From Achromobacter insuavis (GTDB lineage: Bacteria; Pseudomonadota; Gammaproteobacteria; Burkholderiales; Burkholderiaceae_B), in contig NZ_CADIJR010000011.1 of NCBI RefSeq assembly GCF_902859645.1, positions 1-64,000 of the forward strand: a stretch of DNA of 64,000 nucleotides, in the 5' to 3' direction. Each line of letters starts with the position of its first letter. Position 1 is the first letter of the stretch. The notes beneath the pieces were generated by a model. It made no database searches and was not told where the DNA came from. It saw nothing but the letters and a program-made list of their open reading frames with translations. Made by a program: the position numbers and the translations under genes. Shown here piece by piece: positions 52,596 to 61,496 of the stretch.

Positions 52596-53600
52596 TCACG
52601 GGCAGCGTTGCCTGCCGTCAAATCCTTCCCGGCGTTTGAATTCCCCCGGCCCCACGCCAAACTCCTTCCGGAACGCCGCCGCGAAGTGGCTGGGATTCGA
52701 ATACCCCAGGTCGAACGCCACCTCCATCACCGTCACCTTGCCCGCCCGCAGCCGCTGCTGCGCCTCGCGCATCCGCGTCTGCTGGAACAGGCCATAGACG
52801 CTGTGCCCAAACAGCTCGCGGAACCCGCGTTTGATGCGCATGGCGCTCAAGCCCGTCTCCGCGGCCATCTGCGCCAGCGTGGGCGGGTGGGCGAGGTCGG
52901 CCAGCAGATAGTCGCGCGCCGCCATCAGGCGTTGCCGTTGCGGCGTGGCGGTATTGGCGCGGCGCAGGTCCGCGTGGCCGGTTTCGAGAAACAGGCCGGT
53001 GAGCATCATGGCCTGCGCTTCGCGGATCAGCCGCGCGCCGGGCGTGTCGCAGGCGGGCGTGCGCAGGTGCTTCAACTCGCGGCTGATGGCCAGCGCGGCT
53101 TGATGCAGCTTTTCGCCGCGGTAGCCGGTGCGAAAGCAGCTGCCGGAGTCCAGTGAGCGCCGCAGCGGCGCGTCCTCTTCGTCCTCGATCCACGTGCGCA
53201 GCACGTCCGGCCGCAGCGCAACGGTCAGACTCTCGCACACCCCCTGTTGGACAAAGCGTCCGCGACGATCCGGCGTGTAGTACACGCAGCCGGACGTTTC
53301 CCTGACGGCCTCGCCCTGTCCGGCGACGCTGCCTTCCAGCCAGCAATCGGTATCGCCGCGCAGTTGATACGACAGCAATACACGGCCGCCGTCGTCACGC
53401 GTGTGTACGGTGAACGGCTGCTCGAACGCGCTTTGCCAGTGGCACAGCTCGATGCCTTCCGCCACTTGCACGTAGACCAACCGGTGCCGTTGTCCCGGCA
53501 GGAAGTGCGCCAGGAAGTCCGTGTCGAACATCGAGGACGTGGGCAAGTCGGGCAGGGCGGAAGGGGCGGCGTGGCGCGGCATGTCGGGGTGGGTCTTCAT
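52596..53600 (-). CDS. AraC-family regulator, PchR-like
   Basis: A 334-residue AraC regulator. ATG 53600 (MKTHPDMPRH) is chosen; the frame is open to ATG 53705 but that reaches the divergent promoter. The N-terminal part has strand-rich HLPGQRHRLVYVQVAEG-like and GGRVLLSYQLRGDTDCWLEG stretches, and the C-terminal HTH reads LAQMAAETGLSAMRIKRGFRELFGHSVYGLFQQTRM and VMEVAFDLGYSNPSHFAAAFRKEFG. Members of the PchR group sense a ferric siderophore taken up by the neighbouring receptor. The divergent receptor gene at 53766 is the likely target. Confidence 0.9.
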   Translation of the reverse strand: MKTHPDMPRHAAPSALPDLPTSSMFDTDFLAHFLPGQRHRLVYVQVAEGIELCHWQSAFEQPFTVHTRDDGGRVLLSYQLRGDTDCWLEGSVAGQGEAVRETSGCVYYTPDRRGRFVQQGVCESLTVALRPDVLRTWIEDEEDAPLRRSLDSGSCFRTGYRGEKLHQAALAISRELKHLRTPACDTPGARLIREAQAMMLTGLFLETGHADLRRANTATPQRQRLMAARDYLLADLAHPPTLAQMAAETGLSAMRIKRGFRELFGHSVYGLFQQTRMREAQQRLRAGKVTVMEVAFDLGYSNPSHFAAAFRKEFGVGPGEFKRREGFDGRQRCP

Positions 53601-53765
53601 AAAGCGGTGCCGGGGAACCGTTTCGGGGGCTGCGACCCGATCCGGGTAGTTAAAGGAATGAGACGCAATATTAAATGGAGCGGCTTCAAAGCAATGTCCA
53701 TACATCGCGCCGGCGACACGCGCCGGGTCTCGGGATGCATGCCATCAAACAAACGGACCACGCTC

Positions 53766-55943
53766 ATGATCTTCCAATCCCGCGCCAGATGCGCATCGCC
53801 CCGGGTTCTTACTGTCGGATTTCATTTGCTGCTGTTGGCCTGGGCCCAGCCCGGCGCGGTGCTGGCGGCCGAAGCGGCCAAGGCGGGGAACGCGCCCACC
53901 TTGCCGTCCGTCGAGGTCGTCGGCATCCCGCAGGACGACGGCGTGGTGGCGCGCCGCTCCAGTTCCGCCACGTGCACCGACACGCCCCTGATCGAGACGC
54001 CGCAGTCCCTCTCGGTGGTCACCCGCGAGCAGATGGACGCGCGCAACGTGCGCTCGGTCAACGAGGCCTTCCGCTACGCGCCCGGCGTCGCCACCGAATC
54101 CTGGGGCGCCGTCACCGCCTATGACGACATGAGCATCCGCGGTTTCACCACGGACAACGGCCCCGTCGACACCTTCCTGGACGGCATGCGCCTGAGCCGC
54201 GGCATCGTCTTCGGCGGCCAGCAGGTCGATCCTTTCCTGCTCGAACGCATGGAAGTGCTGCGCGGTCCCGCCTCGGTGCTGTACGGCACCTCCACGCCCG
54301 GCGGCGTCATCGCCCTGACCAGCAAGCTGCCGCGCGAAGACGCCGTGCGCCTCATCGAACTGGAAGGCGGCACCAGCCGTTACCGTCGCGGTTCGTTCGA
54401 CCTGGGCGGCAAGGCCGACGAACGCGGCACGCTGCTGTTCCGGGTCGTCGGCACCGCCATGAACAGCGACGGCCAGCTGGACGACACCTGGCTGCGCCGC
54501 CGCGCGGTCGCGCCCTCGCTCACCTGGCAACCCAGCGCCGCCACCCGCTTCACGCTGTACGCGCGCTACCAGGACGATCCCGGCCTGGGCATGATCTCGT
54601 CGGTGCCGGGCATCGGCAGCGTACTGCCCAACCCCCACGGCCAGCTGCCACCCCGCTTCAACGTGGGCGAGCCGGGCTACGACACATTCGCGCGCACCAT
54701 CCGCGCCGTCGGCTACCAGTTCGACCAGCGGCTGGCGGACGACTGGTCGATGAGTTTGAACGGCCGCTACACCCGCGTCGACAGCGACTATGACGCCGTG
54801 GTCCTGGCCGCCTTGCAGCCGGACCTGCGCACCATCGACCGCCAGGTGCTGGGTTCCACCGAACGCTACAACAGCGTCACCCTGGACAACCAGCTGAAAG
54901 GGCGCTTCGCCACCGGCGCCGCGCGCCATGAACTGCTGGCCGGCCTGGTGTGGGAACAGATGCGCGGCGACGGCGACTACCGCACGACCTACAACGGCAC
55001 CAAGCTGGACCTCTACAACCCCGTCTACGGCGCGCCGCAGCCCGTCCCGCCCACGGTCATGGACAAGGGCATGCGCTCGACGCTGACCGGCCTTTACGTG
55101 CAGGACCAGATCGCGCTGGGCAACTGGCACACCACCGTCGGCGTGCGCCAGGACTGGTCGACCATCGACGCCATCGACAGGCTATGGCACAGCGGCTTCA
55201 CGCAGAAGGACCAGGCCACCACCGTGCGCGTCGGCACGCTGTATCGCTTCGGCAATGGCCTGGCGCCGTATGCGACCTACGCGCAGTCCTTCGAACCCGT
55301 GAACAGCCTGTCCGCCAGCGGCGAGCCGTTCAAGCCGACCCGGGGTGAGTTGTTCGAGACCGGCCTCAAGTACCAGCCGGAGAACTGGGACGCCCTGTTC
55401 TCCGCGGCGATCTACCACCTGACCCAGACCAACGTGCTGAGCGCCGACCCCGCCAACCCGCGCCTATCCGTGCAGTCGGGCGAAGTCCGCTCGCGCGGGC
55501 TGGAACTGGAAGCGCATGCGCGGCTGTCACCGCAGTGGAGCGTGATCGCGGCGTATACCTGGCAGAACGTCGAATACACCAAGGGCAATGCCAACGAAGT
55601 GGGCAGGACGCCGTCGCGCGTGCCGACGCGCTTTGGCGGCGTCTGGCTGGCGTGGGATGCGCCCTCCGGCCTGGGCGCGGCGCTCGGGGTGCGGCATAAC
55701 GGCGGAAGCTGGGGCGGATACAAGACGCTGCAGGATTTCCGCGTGCCGGGATACACCTTGGTGGATGCGCAACTGCATTACGACCTGGGGCGGCAGGTGC
55801 CCAGCTTGAAAGGGACAAAGGTGCAGTTGAATGTGTCGAACTTGACGGACAAGCGGTATAGCGGGGGATGCTATGACCTGGATAACGGCTGCTTCGCGGG
55901 GGCGGGGAGGGTGGTCAGTTTGAAGGTGGGGTATCAGTGGTGA
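53766..55943 (+). CDS. TonB-dependent siderophore receptor controlled by AraC regulator
   Basis: A 725-residue outer-membrane receptor from ATG 53766 (MIFQSRARC); ATG 53739 is an alternative. The signal peptide ends near AVLAAEA. The plug has IETPQSLSVVTREQMDARNVRS, FLDGMRLSRGIVFGGQQVD and RMEVLRGPASVLYGTSTPGG. The barrel ends KVGYQW, with a cysteine pair SGGCYDLDNGCF close to the end. There is no STN domain. It is divergent from the PchR-like regulator. The 165-base gap holds an AT-rich GGAATGAGACGCAATATTAAA (about 53655-53675) that may be an operator. Confidence 0.93.
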   Translation: MIFQSRARCASPRVLTVGFHLLLLAWAQPGAVLAAEAAKAGNAPTLPSVEVVGIPQDDGVVARRSSSATCTDTPLIETPQSLSVVTREQMDARNVRSVNEAFRYAPGVATESWGAVTAYDDMSIRGFTTDNGPVDTFLDGMRLSRGIVFGGQQVDPFLLERMEVLRGPASVLYGTSTPGGVIALTSKLPREDAVRLIELEGGTSRYRRGSFDLGGKADERGTLLFRVVGTAMNSDGQLDDTWLRRRAVAPSLTWQPSAATRFTLYARYQDDPGLGMISSVPGIGSVLPNPHGQLPPRFNVGEPGYDTFARTIRAVGYQFDQRLADDWSMSLNGRYTRVDSDYDAVVLAALQPDLRTIDRQVLGSTERYNSVTLDNQLKGRFATGAARHELLAGLVWEQMRGDGDYRTTYNGTKLDLYNPVYGAPQPVPPTVMDKGMRSTLTGLYVQDQIALGNWHTTVGVRQDWSTIDAIDRLWHSGFTQKDQATTVRVGTLYRFGNGLAPYATYAQSFEPVNSLSASGEPFKPTRGELFETGLKYQPENWDALFSAAIYHLTQTNVLSADPANPRLSVQSGEVRSRGLELEAHARLSPQWSVIAAYTWQNVEYTKGNANEVGRTPSRVPTRFGGVWLAWDAPSGLGAALGVRHNGGSWGGYKTLQDFRVPGYTLVDAQLHYDLGRQVPSLKGTKVQLNVSNLTDKRYSGGCYDLDNGCFAGAGRVVSLKVGYQW

Positions 55944-56128
55944 GGAGGGCGGGATAATGATTGGATGAATTAGCCGGCATCCGCGATCTAGTCTATATCC
56001 TTCACGAAGGCTAACTGGATTGGCAATCCACTAGAATCGGGTCGATCCTGAGTAAAGCAATCAATAGCGAGCGTTTTTGGCAGGCAGCATTTGATCGAAT
56101 CCGACATCCATAACAGGAGGAGAAGACC

Positions 56129-56839
56129 ATGGCCAATGGTGATGTGAGCAGATTGGCGGTGCTCATCGATGCGGACAATGCCTCGGCGAAGGTGATTCAA
56201 GATCTGCTTGGGGAAGTCTCTAAATACGGGACTGCGACGGTGAAGCGCGCATATGGAGACTGGACCACTTCAAATCTGGCCGGCTGGAAAGCTCAGCTAC
56301 ACCGGCACGCAGTCCAGCCCATTCAGCAATTCGCTTATACCTTCGGGAAGAACTCCACCGATTCCGCATTCATCATTGACGCCATGGACTTGCTGTACGC
56401 GGGTAACGTGGACGGGTTCGTATTGGTGTCCTCCGACAGCGACTTCACGCGGCTCGCGACCCGGCTGCGAGAGGCGGGTAAGGTGGTTTATGGGTTGGGC
56501 GAACGAAAGACGCCGTAGGCCTTCATCGCGGCCTGCGACAAGTTCATCTTCTTCGAGGTGTTGCATGACCTGCCGAAAGCCGATGCCGAAGCTGCTGAGA
56601 GCGGGGAGTTGAAGGTGTTGCTGGCCAGGGCCATTGAAAACACTGCCCGTGACAACGGATGGGCACCTTTGGGAGCGGTCGGGTCGTATATCGTCAAAAA
56701 TAACGCGTCTTTTGATTCCCGCAATTATGGTTTTGCCAAGCTGGGCGGGCTCGTGCGTGCCCAACCTTATATCGAGATAAAAGAAGTCGGGGATCCATCC
56801 GTCATCACGGATATGCACATTCGGCTGAAACGAAAGTAA
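56129..56839 (+). pseudogene. NYN / OST-HTH protein interrupted by one TAG codon
   Basis: One reading frame of 237 codons contains a single stop, TAG at 56516-56518. Before it is an NYN ribonuclease domain (LAVLIDADNAS with the catalytic-type Asp pair; KRAYGDW; NSTDSAFIIDAMDLLY; FVLVSSDSDFTRLATRLREAGK, ending GLGERKTP). After it the frame continues AFIAACDKFIFFEVL and an OST-HTH/LOTUS-like domain (APLGAVGSYIVKNNASFDSRNYGFAKLGGLVRAQ). In related proteins GERKTP is directly followed by a residue and F-x-x-ACDKF, so one substitution, for example GAG to TAG, explains the break. The first part could still be made as a 129-residue NYN protein. Confidence 0.88.
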
Positions 56840-57003
56840 AGCAGAGAAGTCGGGCGTCGCTATGGCTTCGTGCTGTTCCTAGGATCAGGGGTATTTTTAG
56901 TTCAGGTAATATTTGCATACATTAACCTCGGGCCGATATATCCGTCCGAGGTGAGGTGGACCTGATCCATTCAATCCTTGGCTTAGAAGATCTTGGGGGC
57001 AGC

Positions 57004-58644
57004 ATGGCACGCCGTAGCGGTTTCGGAGCATTTATCAGAGCAGCGGCGCGTGCGGCCGCTGCGTCCGAGCGAGAGCGTAATCGCGCTGCCCGGATGCAGC
57101 TTGCGTATGCCAGACAAGTCGAGCGCGAGGAACGCAGGGATACGGCGCAGCGTCATCGCGATGAGCGAAGACTGGCCGCGCAGCAGGCCCGGGAAGACCG
57201 CGAAGCCGAAAAGGCGCTGAAGGCGCAGTACCTTCTTGATCGGCAAGCCGAAACAGACGACCTCAATGCCGAATTGAGCGAACAGGTCGAGGCGTTGGAA
57301 GATATCCTTCCGCACACACTCAGGCGTGATGACGTCATTGACTTCGATAGCCTGCGGCATTTCGAGCCATTCGCACCTTTTGAGATCGCCGCAGAACTCC
57401 GGCCTGCGGAGCCGCCTCCGTTGATCACGGTTCCAGCTCCTTCGGGTTTGAAGCGGCTGATCCCTGGGGCCGGAAAAAGGCACCAACTGGCCAAGGAGAA
57501 GGCCAGGATACAGAACCAACAGCGGTTGGAATCGTTCGAGTTATGGGAAGAGGATAAGCGGGCACAGGTTGCCATGCTGCGTGACCAGTATCTCCAAAAA
57601 AAAACTGCATACGATGCCGAGATGGCACGGCGCAATGCTGAGGTCGACGAGTTTCAAGCGGCCTATCTGGCGCGCGAGGGTGATGCCGTCATTGCGTACA
57701 ACGAGATGGTCTTGGTTCGCTCGGAATACCCCGAGGAAGGGTTTCCGCAGAAATTCCGAATGACCTATCTTGAAGAGAACGAGACGTTGGTTGTGGAGTA
57801 TGAACTACCCCTTATATCCGTCGTGCCCACGGAGCTGGAGCATCGCTACGTCAAGACCCGAGACCAGATTGACACCAAAGCGCGAAAGCCCGCGGATATC
57901 AAGCGCTTATACCAAGGCGTCATAGCAGCGATAACGCTGCGAACCCTGCATGAATTGTTCGAAGCGGATCAAGCCGATGCGCTCGCGCTCGTGACCTTCA
58001 ATGGCATCGTGGATACCATAGACCCATCCAACGGGCGGGAGGTCCGTGTTCCTGTCGTCTCCGTGAGGGCAGAGAAATCCGAGTTTCAAGAATTGCTTCT
58101 GGATCGTGTCGACATGATCGCCTGCTTGCGCAATCTGGGTGCACACGTGTCGAGCCGTCCCGAAGAACTGCAGGCTATCAAGCCGATCGTCGAGTTCGAT
58201 ATGGTCGACAAACGTTTCATCGAGCAAGGAGACGTACTCAGCGATCTGGAGTCGAGGCCTAATCTGCTGGACCTGACCCCTGGTGAATTTGAGGTGCTGG
58301 TGTCGAACCTGTTCAGCAGCATGGGACTGGATACCAAGCTCACCCGGGCGTCTCGGGATGGAGGCGTCGATGCCGTTGCCTTTGATACGCGCCCGATCCT
58401 GGGGGGGAAGGTCGTGATCCAGGCTAAACGGTATCGCGACACAGTTGGCGTGGCAGCGGTACGAGACCTTTTCGGCACGATGATGAACGAAGGCGCGACC
58501 AAAGGTATCCTCGTATGCACAAGCGGCTATGGGGTCGACGCCTACAAGTTCTCTCAGGACAAGCCCATTGAATTGATTGACGGGGGCGGGTTGCTGTATC
58601 TGCTTAGAGAGCATGCGGGTATCGAGGCAAAGATCCTTGTCTAG
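57004..58644 (+). CDS. Mrr-type restriction endonuclease-like protein with coiled coil
   Basis: A 546-residue protein from ATG 57004; GTG 56956 gives 16 more residues. Residues about 15-110 are highly charged and helical (SERERNRAARMQLAYARQVEREERR), a likely coiled coil; a second charged helix lies near 160-220. The C-terminal Mrr-cat domain (about 430-540) contains LTPGEFEVLVSNLFSSMG, RDGGVDAVAF (Asp456) and IQAKRY (Gln473, Lys475), the PD-(D/E)XK-type catalytic set. Such enzymes usually cut methylated or foreign DNA. It follows the NYN pseudogene by 164 bases in an accessory stretch with moderate GC. Confidence 0.85.
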   Translation: MARRSGFGAFIRAAARAAAASERERNRAARMQLAYARQVEREERRDTAQRHRDERRLAAQQAREDREAEKALKAQYLLDRQAETDDLNAELSEQVEALEDILPHTLRRDDVIDFDSLRHFEPFAPFEIAAELRPAEPPPLITVPAPSGLKRLIPGAGKRHQLAKEKARIQNQQRLESFELWEEDKRAQVAMLRDQYLQKKTAYDAEMARRNAEVDEFQAAYLAREGDAVIAYNEMVLVRSEYPEEGFPQKFRMTYLEENETLVVEYELPLISVVPTELEHRYVKTRDQIDTKARKPADIKRLYQGVIAAITLRTLHELFEADQADALALVTFNGIVDTIDPSNGREVRVPVVSVRAEKSEFQELLLDRVDMIACLRNLGAHVSSRPEELQAIKPIVEFDMVDKRFIEQGDVLSDLESRPNLLDLTPGEFEVLVSNLFSSMGLDTKLTRASRDGGVDAVAFDTRPILGGKVVIQAKRYRDTVGVAAVRDLFGTMMNEGATKGILVCTSGYGVDAYKFSQDKPIELIDGGGLLYLLREHAGIEAKILV

Positions 58645-58666
58645 AGGGCAGGGAGCGTAGCCCTCT
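58643..58666. terminator. Hairpin between convergent genes
   Basis: AGAGGGC-N10-GCCCTCT forms a seven-pair stem overlapping the stop of the endonuclease gene and facing the convergent repeat-protein gene. No long T-run follows. Confidence 0.5.
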
Positions 58667-58709
58667 TCACATGCGAATCAAATCTGAGCCGACTTCCTTT
58701 AGCGCTACT

Positions 58710-59582
58710 CTAAGTTGTTGCTCCGATATTCACTCGCGGGATTTTTGCGCGTAATTTGGCTTCCCAATCGCGTAGCCCTATATCGCCGCATCCCACCAAT
58801 GTCATCTCCTGCAATCCCGCAAGCTCTCCCAGCACGTCGATATCCGTGATCCGTTTGCAATACTGAATATTCAATTGCTCCAACGCCGGCAGGGCGGCAA
58901 TCGGGCCAATGGTTTCCAACAGGCCTTGATTCTTGAGCCGCAACGACCGTAGTCCGGAAAGCTGTTCAATCCCCGCCAGCGTTTTCAACGAGCGTCCCGC
59001 CATCAGCCCCAGCGATACAAGAGGCAACGCCGCGATGCGGTTAAACAGTGATTCATCGAACGATACATTGAATAGATTCAATTCCTGCAACGGCAGCCGC
59101 AAGACCTGATCGAGCAGTTTTCCCGCCTTGTCCGGCAGCATCGACAGCGACGTCAGCGCCGGAAAATCCTCCGCCTTGAACCGCATCGGAACGTTCACCT
59201 CCAGCGATTCCAATTGCGGCATCGACCCCGCTGACCAGGTATATGACCCCGGGCAATCAAAAATCGACAGATGCCGCAGGCTGGCCGGCAGCATCTCGGC
59301 GCGAAGATTCTTGACGACCGAGGCCTGGATATTGCCGGGTCCGATGGACAGATGCGTCAGAGACGGCAGCTGGGCAATCAATGCCGGCAATTCCTGCACC
59401 GGATCCAGGGGCGGCGCCCATAGATGGACGTATTCGATCGCCGCCAGCGTGGCCGCGTCGGGCGGCGCGTCGTAGAACAGGATTTGATCCGAGCCATGCG
59501 CCTGCGCGGCCTGCCGGCTGTGCATCAACAGCCATCGCTTGTCGCGGCCGGGTTGGGGCGTTGAGAACGGGATCAGCGACAT
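58710..59582 (-). CDS. Leucine-rich-repeat-like protein
   Basis: A 290-residue soluble protein without signal peptide. Repeating leucine-spaced units of about 20-24 residues are visible: LPSLTHLSIGPGNI, LPASLRHLSIFDCPG, MPQLESLEVNV, LPLQELNLFNV, LSGLRSLRLKNQGL, LPALEQLNIQYC and LAGLQEMTLVGC. This suggests a leucine-rich-repeat solenoid used for protein binding. No catalytic domain is seen. It lies 36 bases downstream of the frameshifted gene in the same direction and may belong with it as a pair of accessory proteins. Confidence 0.75.
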   Translation of the reverse strand: MSLIPFSTPQPGRDKRWLLMHSRQAAQAHGSDQILFYDAPPDAATLAAIEYVHLWAPPLDPVQELPALIAQLPSLTHLSIGPGNIQASVVKNLRAEMLPASLRHLSIFDCPGSYTWSAGSMPQLESLEVNVPMRFKAEDFPALTSLSMLPDKAGKLLDQVLRLPLQELNLFNVSFDESLFNRIAALPLVSLGLMAGRSLKTLAGIEQLSGLRSLRLKNQGLLETIGPIAALPALEQLNIQYCKRITDIDVLGELAGLQEMTLVGCGDIGLRDWEAKLRAKIPRVNIGATT

Positions 59583-59618
59583 GCGAGCTCCGGAGTGATG
59601 ATGGCTGGGCCTGACTGC

Positions 59619-61278
59619 TTATTCCGCGGCTTTGGGCGGCAGATCCTCCGCCGTCACGCCGCCGCGCCCCATATACGCGCCGAACACCGTGCCAATGGTC
59701 TTGACCAGGCTATGCGAGTTCATTACCTCGCCATGGATATCGTCGATACCCTCGTCGTCCGGTTGCAGCTTGCTGGCGTGCCCGACCCATTCGATGGCGG
59801 CAAAACGGTTCTTCTTGGCGCCATGGCCGCGCGCATAGGCCAGCCCGATCTCGGCGCTGGCGCGGGCGGCGCGCCAGTCGTCGTCTTCGTCGACCAGCGG
59901 CCGCAGATACTCGCGCACGCCGCTCTGTTTTTCCGCGTCGGTGCCGTGGTCGCGCAGCAGCACCCCGATGCGCAAGCGCGCCAGGGCGTCGGCGCGCGGT
60001 TCCTCGCGCGATTCCTGCAGCAGCCGCAATACCGTCTCGACATTCTCGCGGCGCGAGAAATCCATCTTGCCGTCGAACAGGTGCCGATGCGCCATGTTGT
60101 ACTTGGCCAGCGGCGAACCATCGTCCACCGCGCGTTGCAGCCATTCGTCGCGCACCGCCTCGTCCAGATAATGGTCGGGCGTGTTGTCGCGGAAGCCGCG
60201 GTGAATGTCGTACATGCTGCTGGCCGCGTCGGGAAAACGCCGATCCGTCAATTGGCGTGTCAGGAAATAACCTTCCTCGTGCGCGCCGCCATCCCACAGC
60301 ATCGCGGCGGCCGCCAGCACGTTGAAACTGTCGTCCGTCTGGTCGCGGCCGAGTTCGGCGGCGCGGTCTAGCAGTTGTTGCGCCTTGGCCGGATCCTTTT
60401 CAAACCCCCACAGCCCGAACTGATGCGCCACCGCCACCAACCCCTGCGGGGTCGCCAACTGGTCCCAGCCGCTCATGCGTTCCAGCACGCGCTTGAACGC
60501 GCCGTCGTCGTCCGGAATGTGGTGAATCAGCGTCACGTGCGCGAAACTGCGGAATGGCCCGTCCACTTCGCCAAAATACATATTCCCCGGGAACGCCGCC
60601 ACGCTCTGCGCGTGCAGCGCACGGGCACGCGCGTGGTCGCCCAGCGAATAACTGACGAAATTCGCGAACCGACCGAGCGCCTCGCCGCGTTCTTCCGGCC
60701 GCAAATCGCGCTGCAGGAACGATTCGAAGGCCTGGCGATGGGTTTGCACCGCCTGCGTTTCCTCCGATTCCGGAAAATCGCTCAGCTCGTCCCACAGGCC
60801 GATCCAGCGGATCGCGTTGCGTTGCGGTTCCGTCAGCGTCTCGCATTTGCATCATGGTCACGCAGGCCGCGACGGGACGCGGCGACAGCGTCATGGCTTT
60901 CAATAGCGCGGCGGCGGCGGTTTCGCAGGCCAGGGCGGCGCCGATCCAGCGATCCTGCGTCACGCTGTCCGCCCAGCCAAAGCCGCGGATATCCGCGGCG
61001 CGGCCGAAGCAGAAGTTACCCAGGACCAGGTGTGCGTGGTAGGAGTCGGGGCAGGCGGCGATCCAGGCCTGGAGGAAGTCGGCGGCCTGCGGGTAGGGGA
61101 CGGTGCTGTAGTCGAAGAGGGTGCCGGAGAGGACGGCTTCGGAATACGCGGAAATCTGGCTGGCAGGGAGCGACCAATCCTGTTGTTCCAGGTCGGCGTA
61201 GTAGGCGTCGATGCGGGGGAAGGCGCGGGCTTGGACCAGCGCGCGAGAATGGGAGCGTACAGCAGAAGGTGAATACAA
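59619..61278 (-). pseudogene. Frameshifted DUF4034-like / repeat protein gene
   Basis: Two overlapping leftward frames make one long protein. The N-terminal part from TTG 61278 reads ARAFPRIDAYYADLEQQDW and YHAHLVLGNFCFGRAADIRG, and ends TMMQM near 60844. The C-terminal part resumes in another frame at about 60842 (ETLTEPQRNAIRWIGLW) and runs to the stop at 59619. The junction at 60843 fits one extra base or two missing bases. The 376-residue frame that starts at 60749 is therefore only the C-terminal fragment. The helical, Sel1/TPR-like content (HARARALHAQSVAAFPGNMYFGE) recalls DUF4034 proteins. A sequencing error is possible. Confidence 0.8.
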
Positions 61279-61402
61279 GGACTGGGCCTGCGTGGAAGGT
61301 TAAATCGATGACCCACAGGGAATAGTACCGTTGAGGGGGGGGCTATATTTTTAACCTCTTTAAGTATTCCGAAAATTAACTCAATTTTTTGGGAGAGCGT
61401 TG

Positions 61403-61437
61403 CCAGCTACATGCATTCTTATAATGCCTGTAGCTGG
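61403..61437 (-). terminator. Hairpin downstream of the SIR2-type gene
   Basis: CCAGCTAC and GTAGCTGG (61403-61410, 61430-61437) frame a second short repeat GCATT/AATGC, giving a long stem with one two-base mismatch and a five-base loop. It lies 60 bases beyond the stop of the SIR2-type gene. The surrounding 61325-61496 is AT-rich and holds no gene. Confidence 0.5.
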
Positions 61438-61496
61438 GGTCTTTGGTGGGTATGGATAATTATTATAAACAATTCAAGATCGTTTTGGATTTAATG

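Noticed and set aside
55944-55975. Fur-like GATAATGATTGG behind the last receptor gene
   Set aside because: It lies downstream of the receptor, is not palindromic and has no iron-related gene after it.
60400-61278. A separate 292-residue gene distinct from the one at 59619-60749
   Set aside because: The part after about 60843 becomes Arg/Gly-rich shadow sequence, while the good sequence continues in the other frame, so the two are one frameshifted gene.
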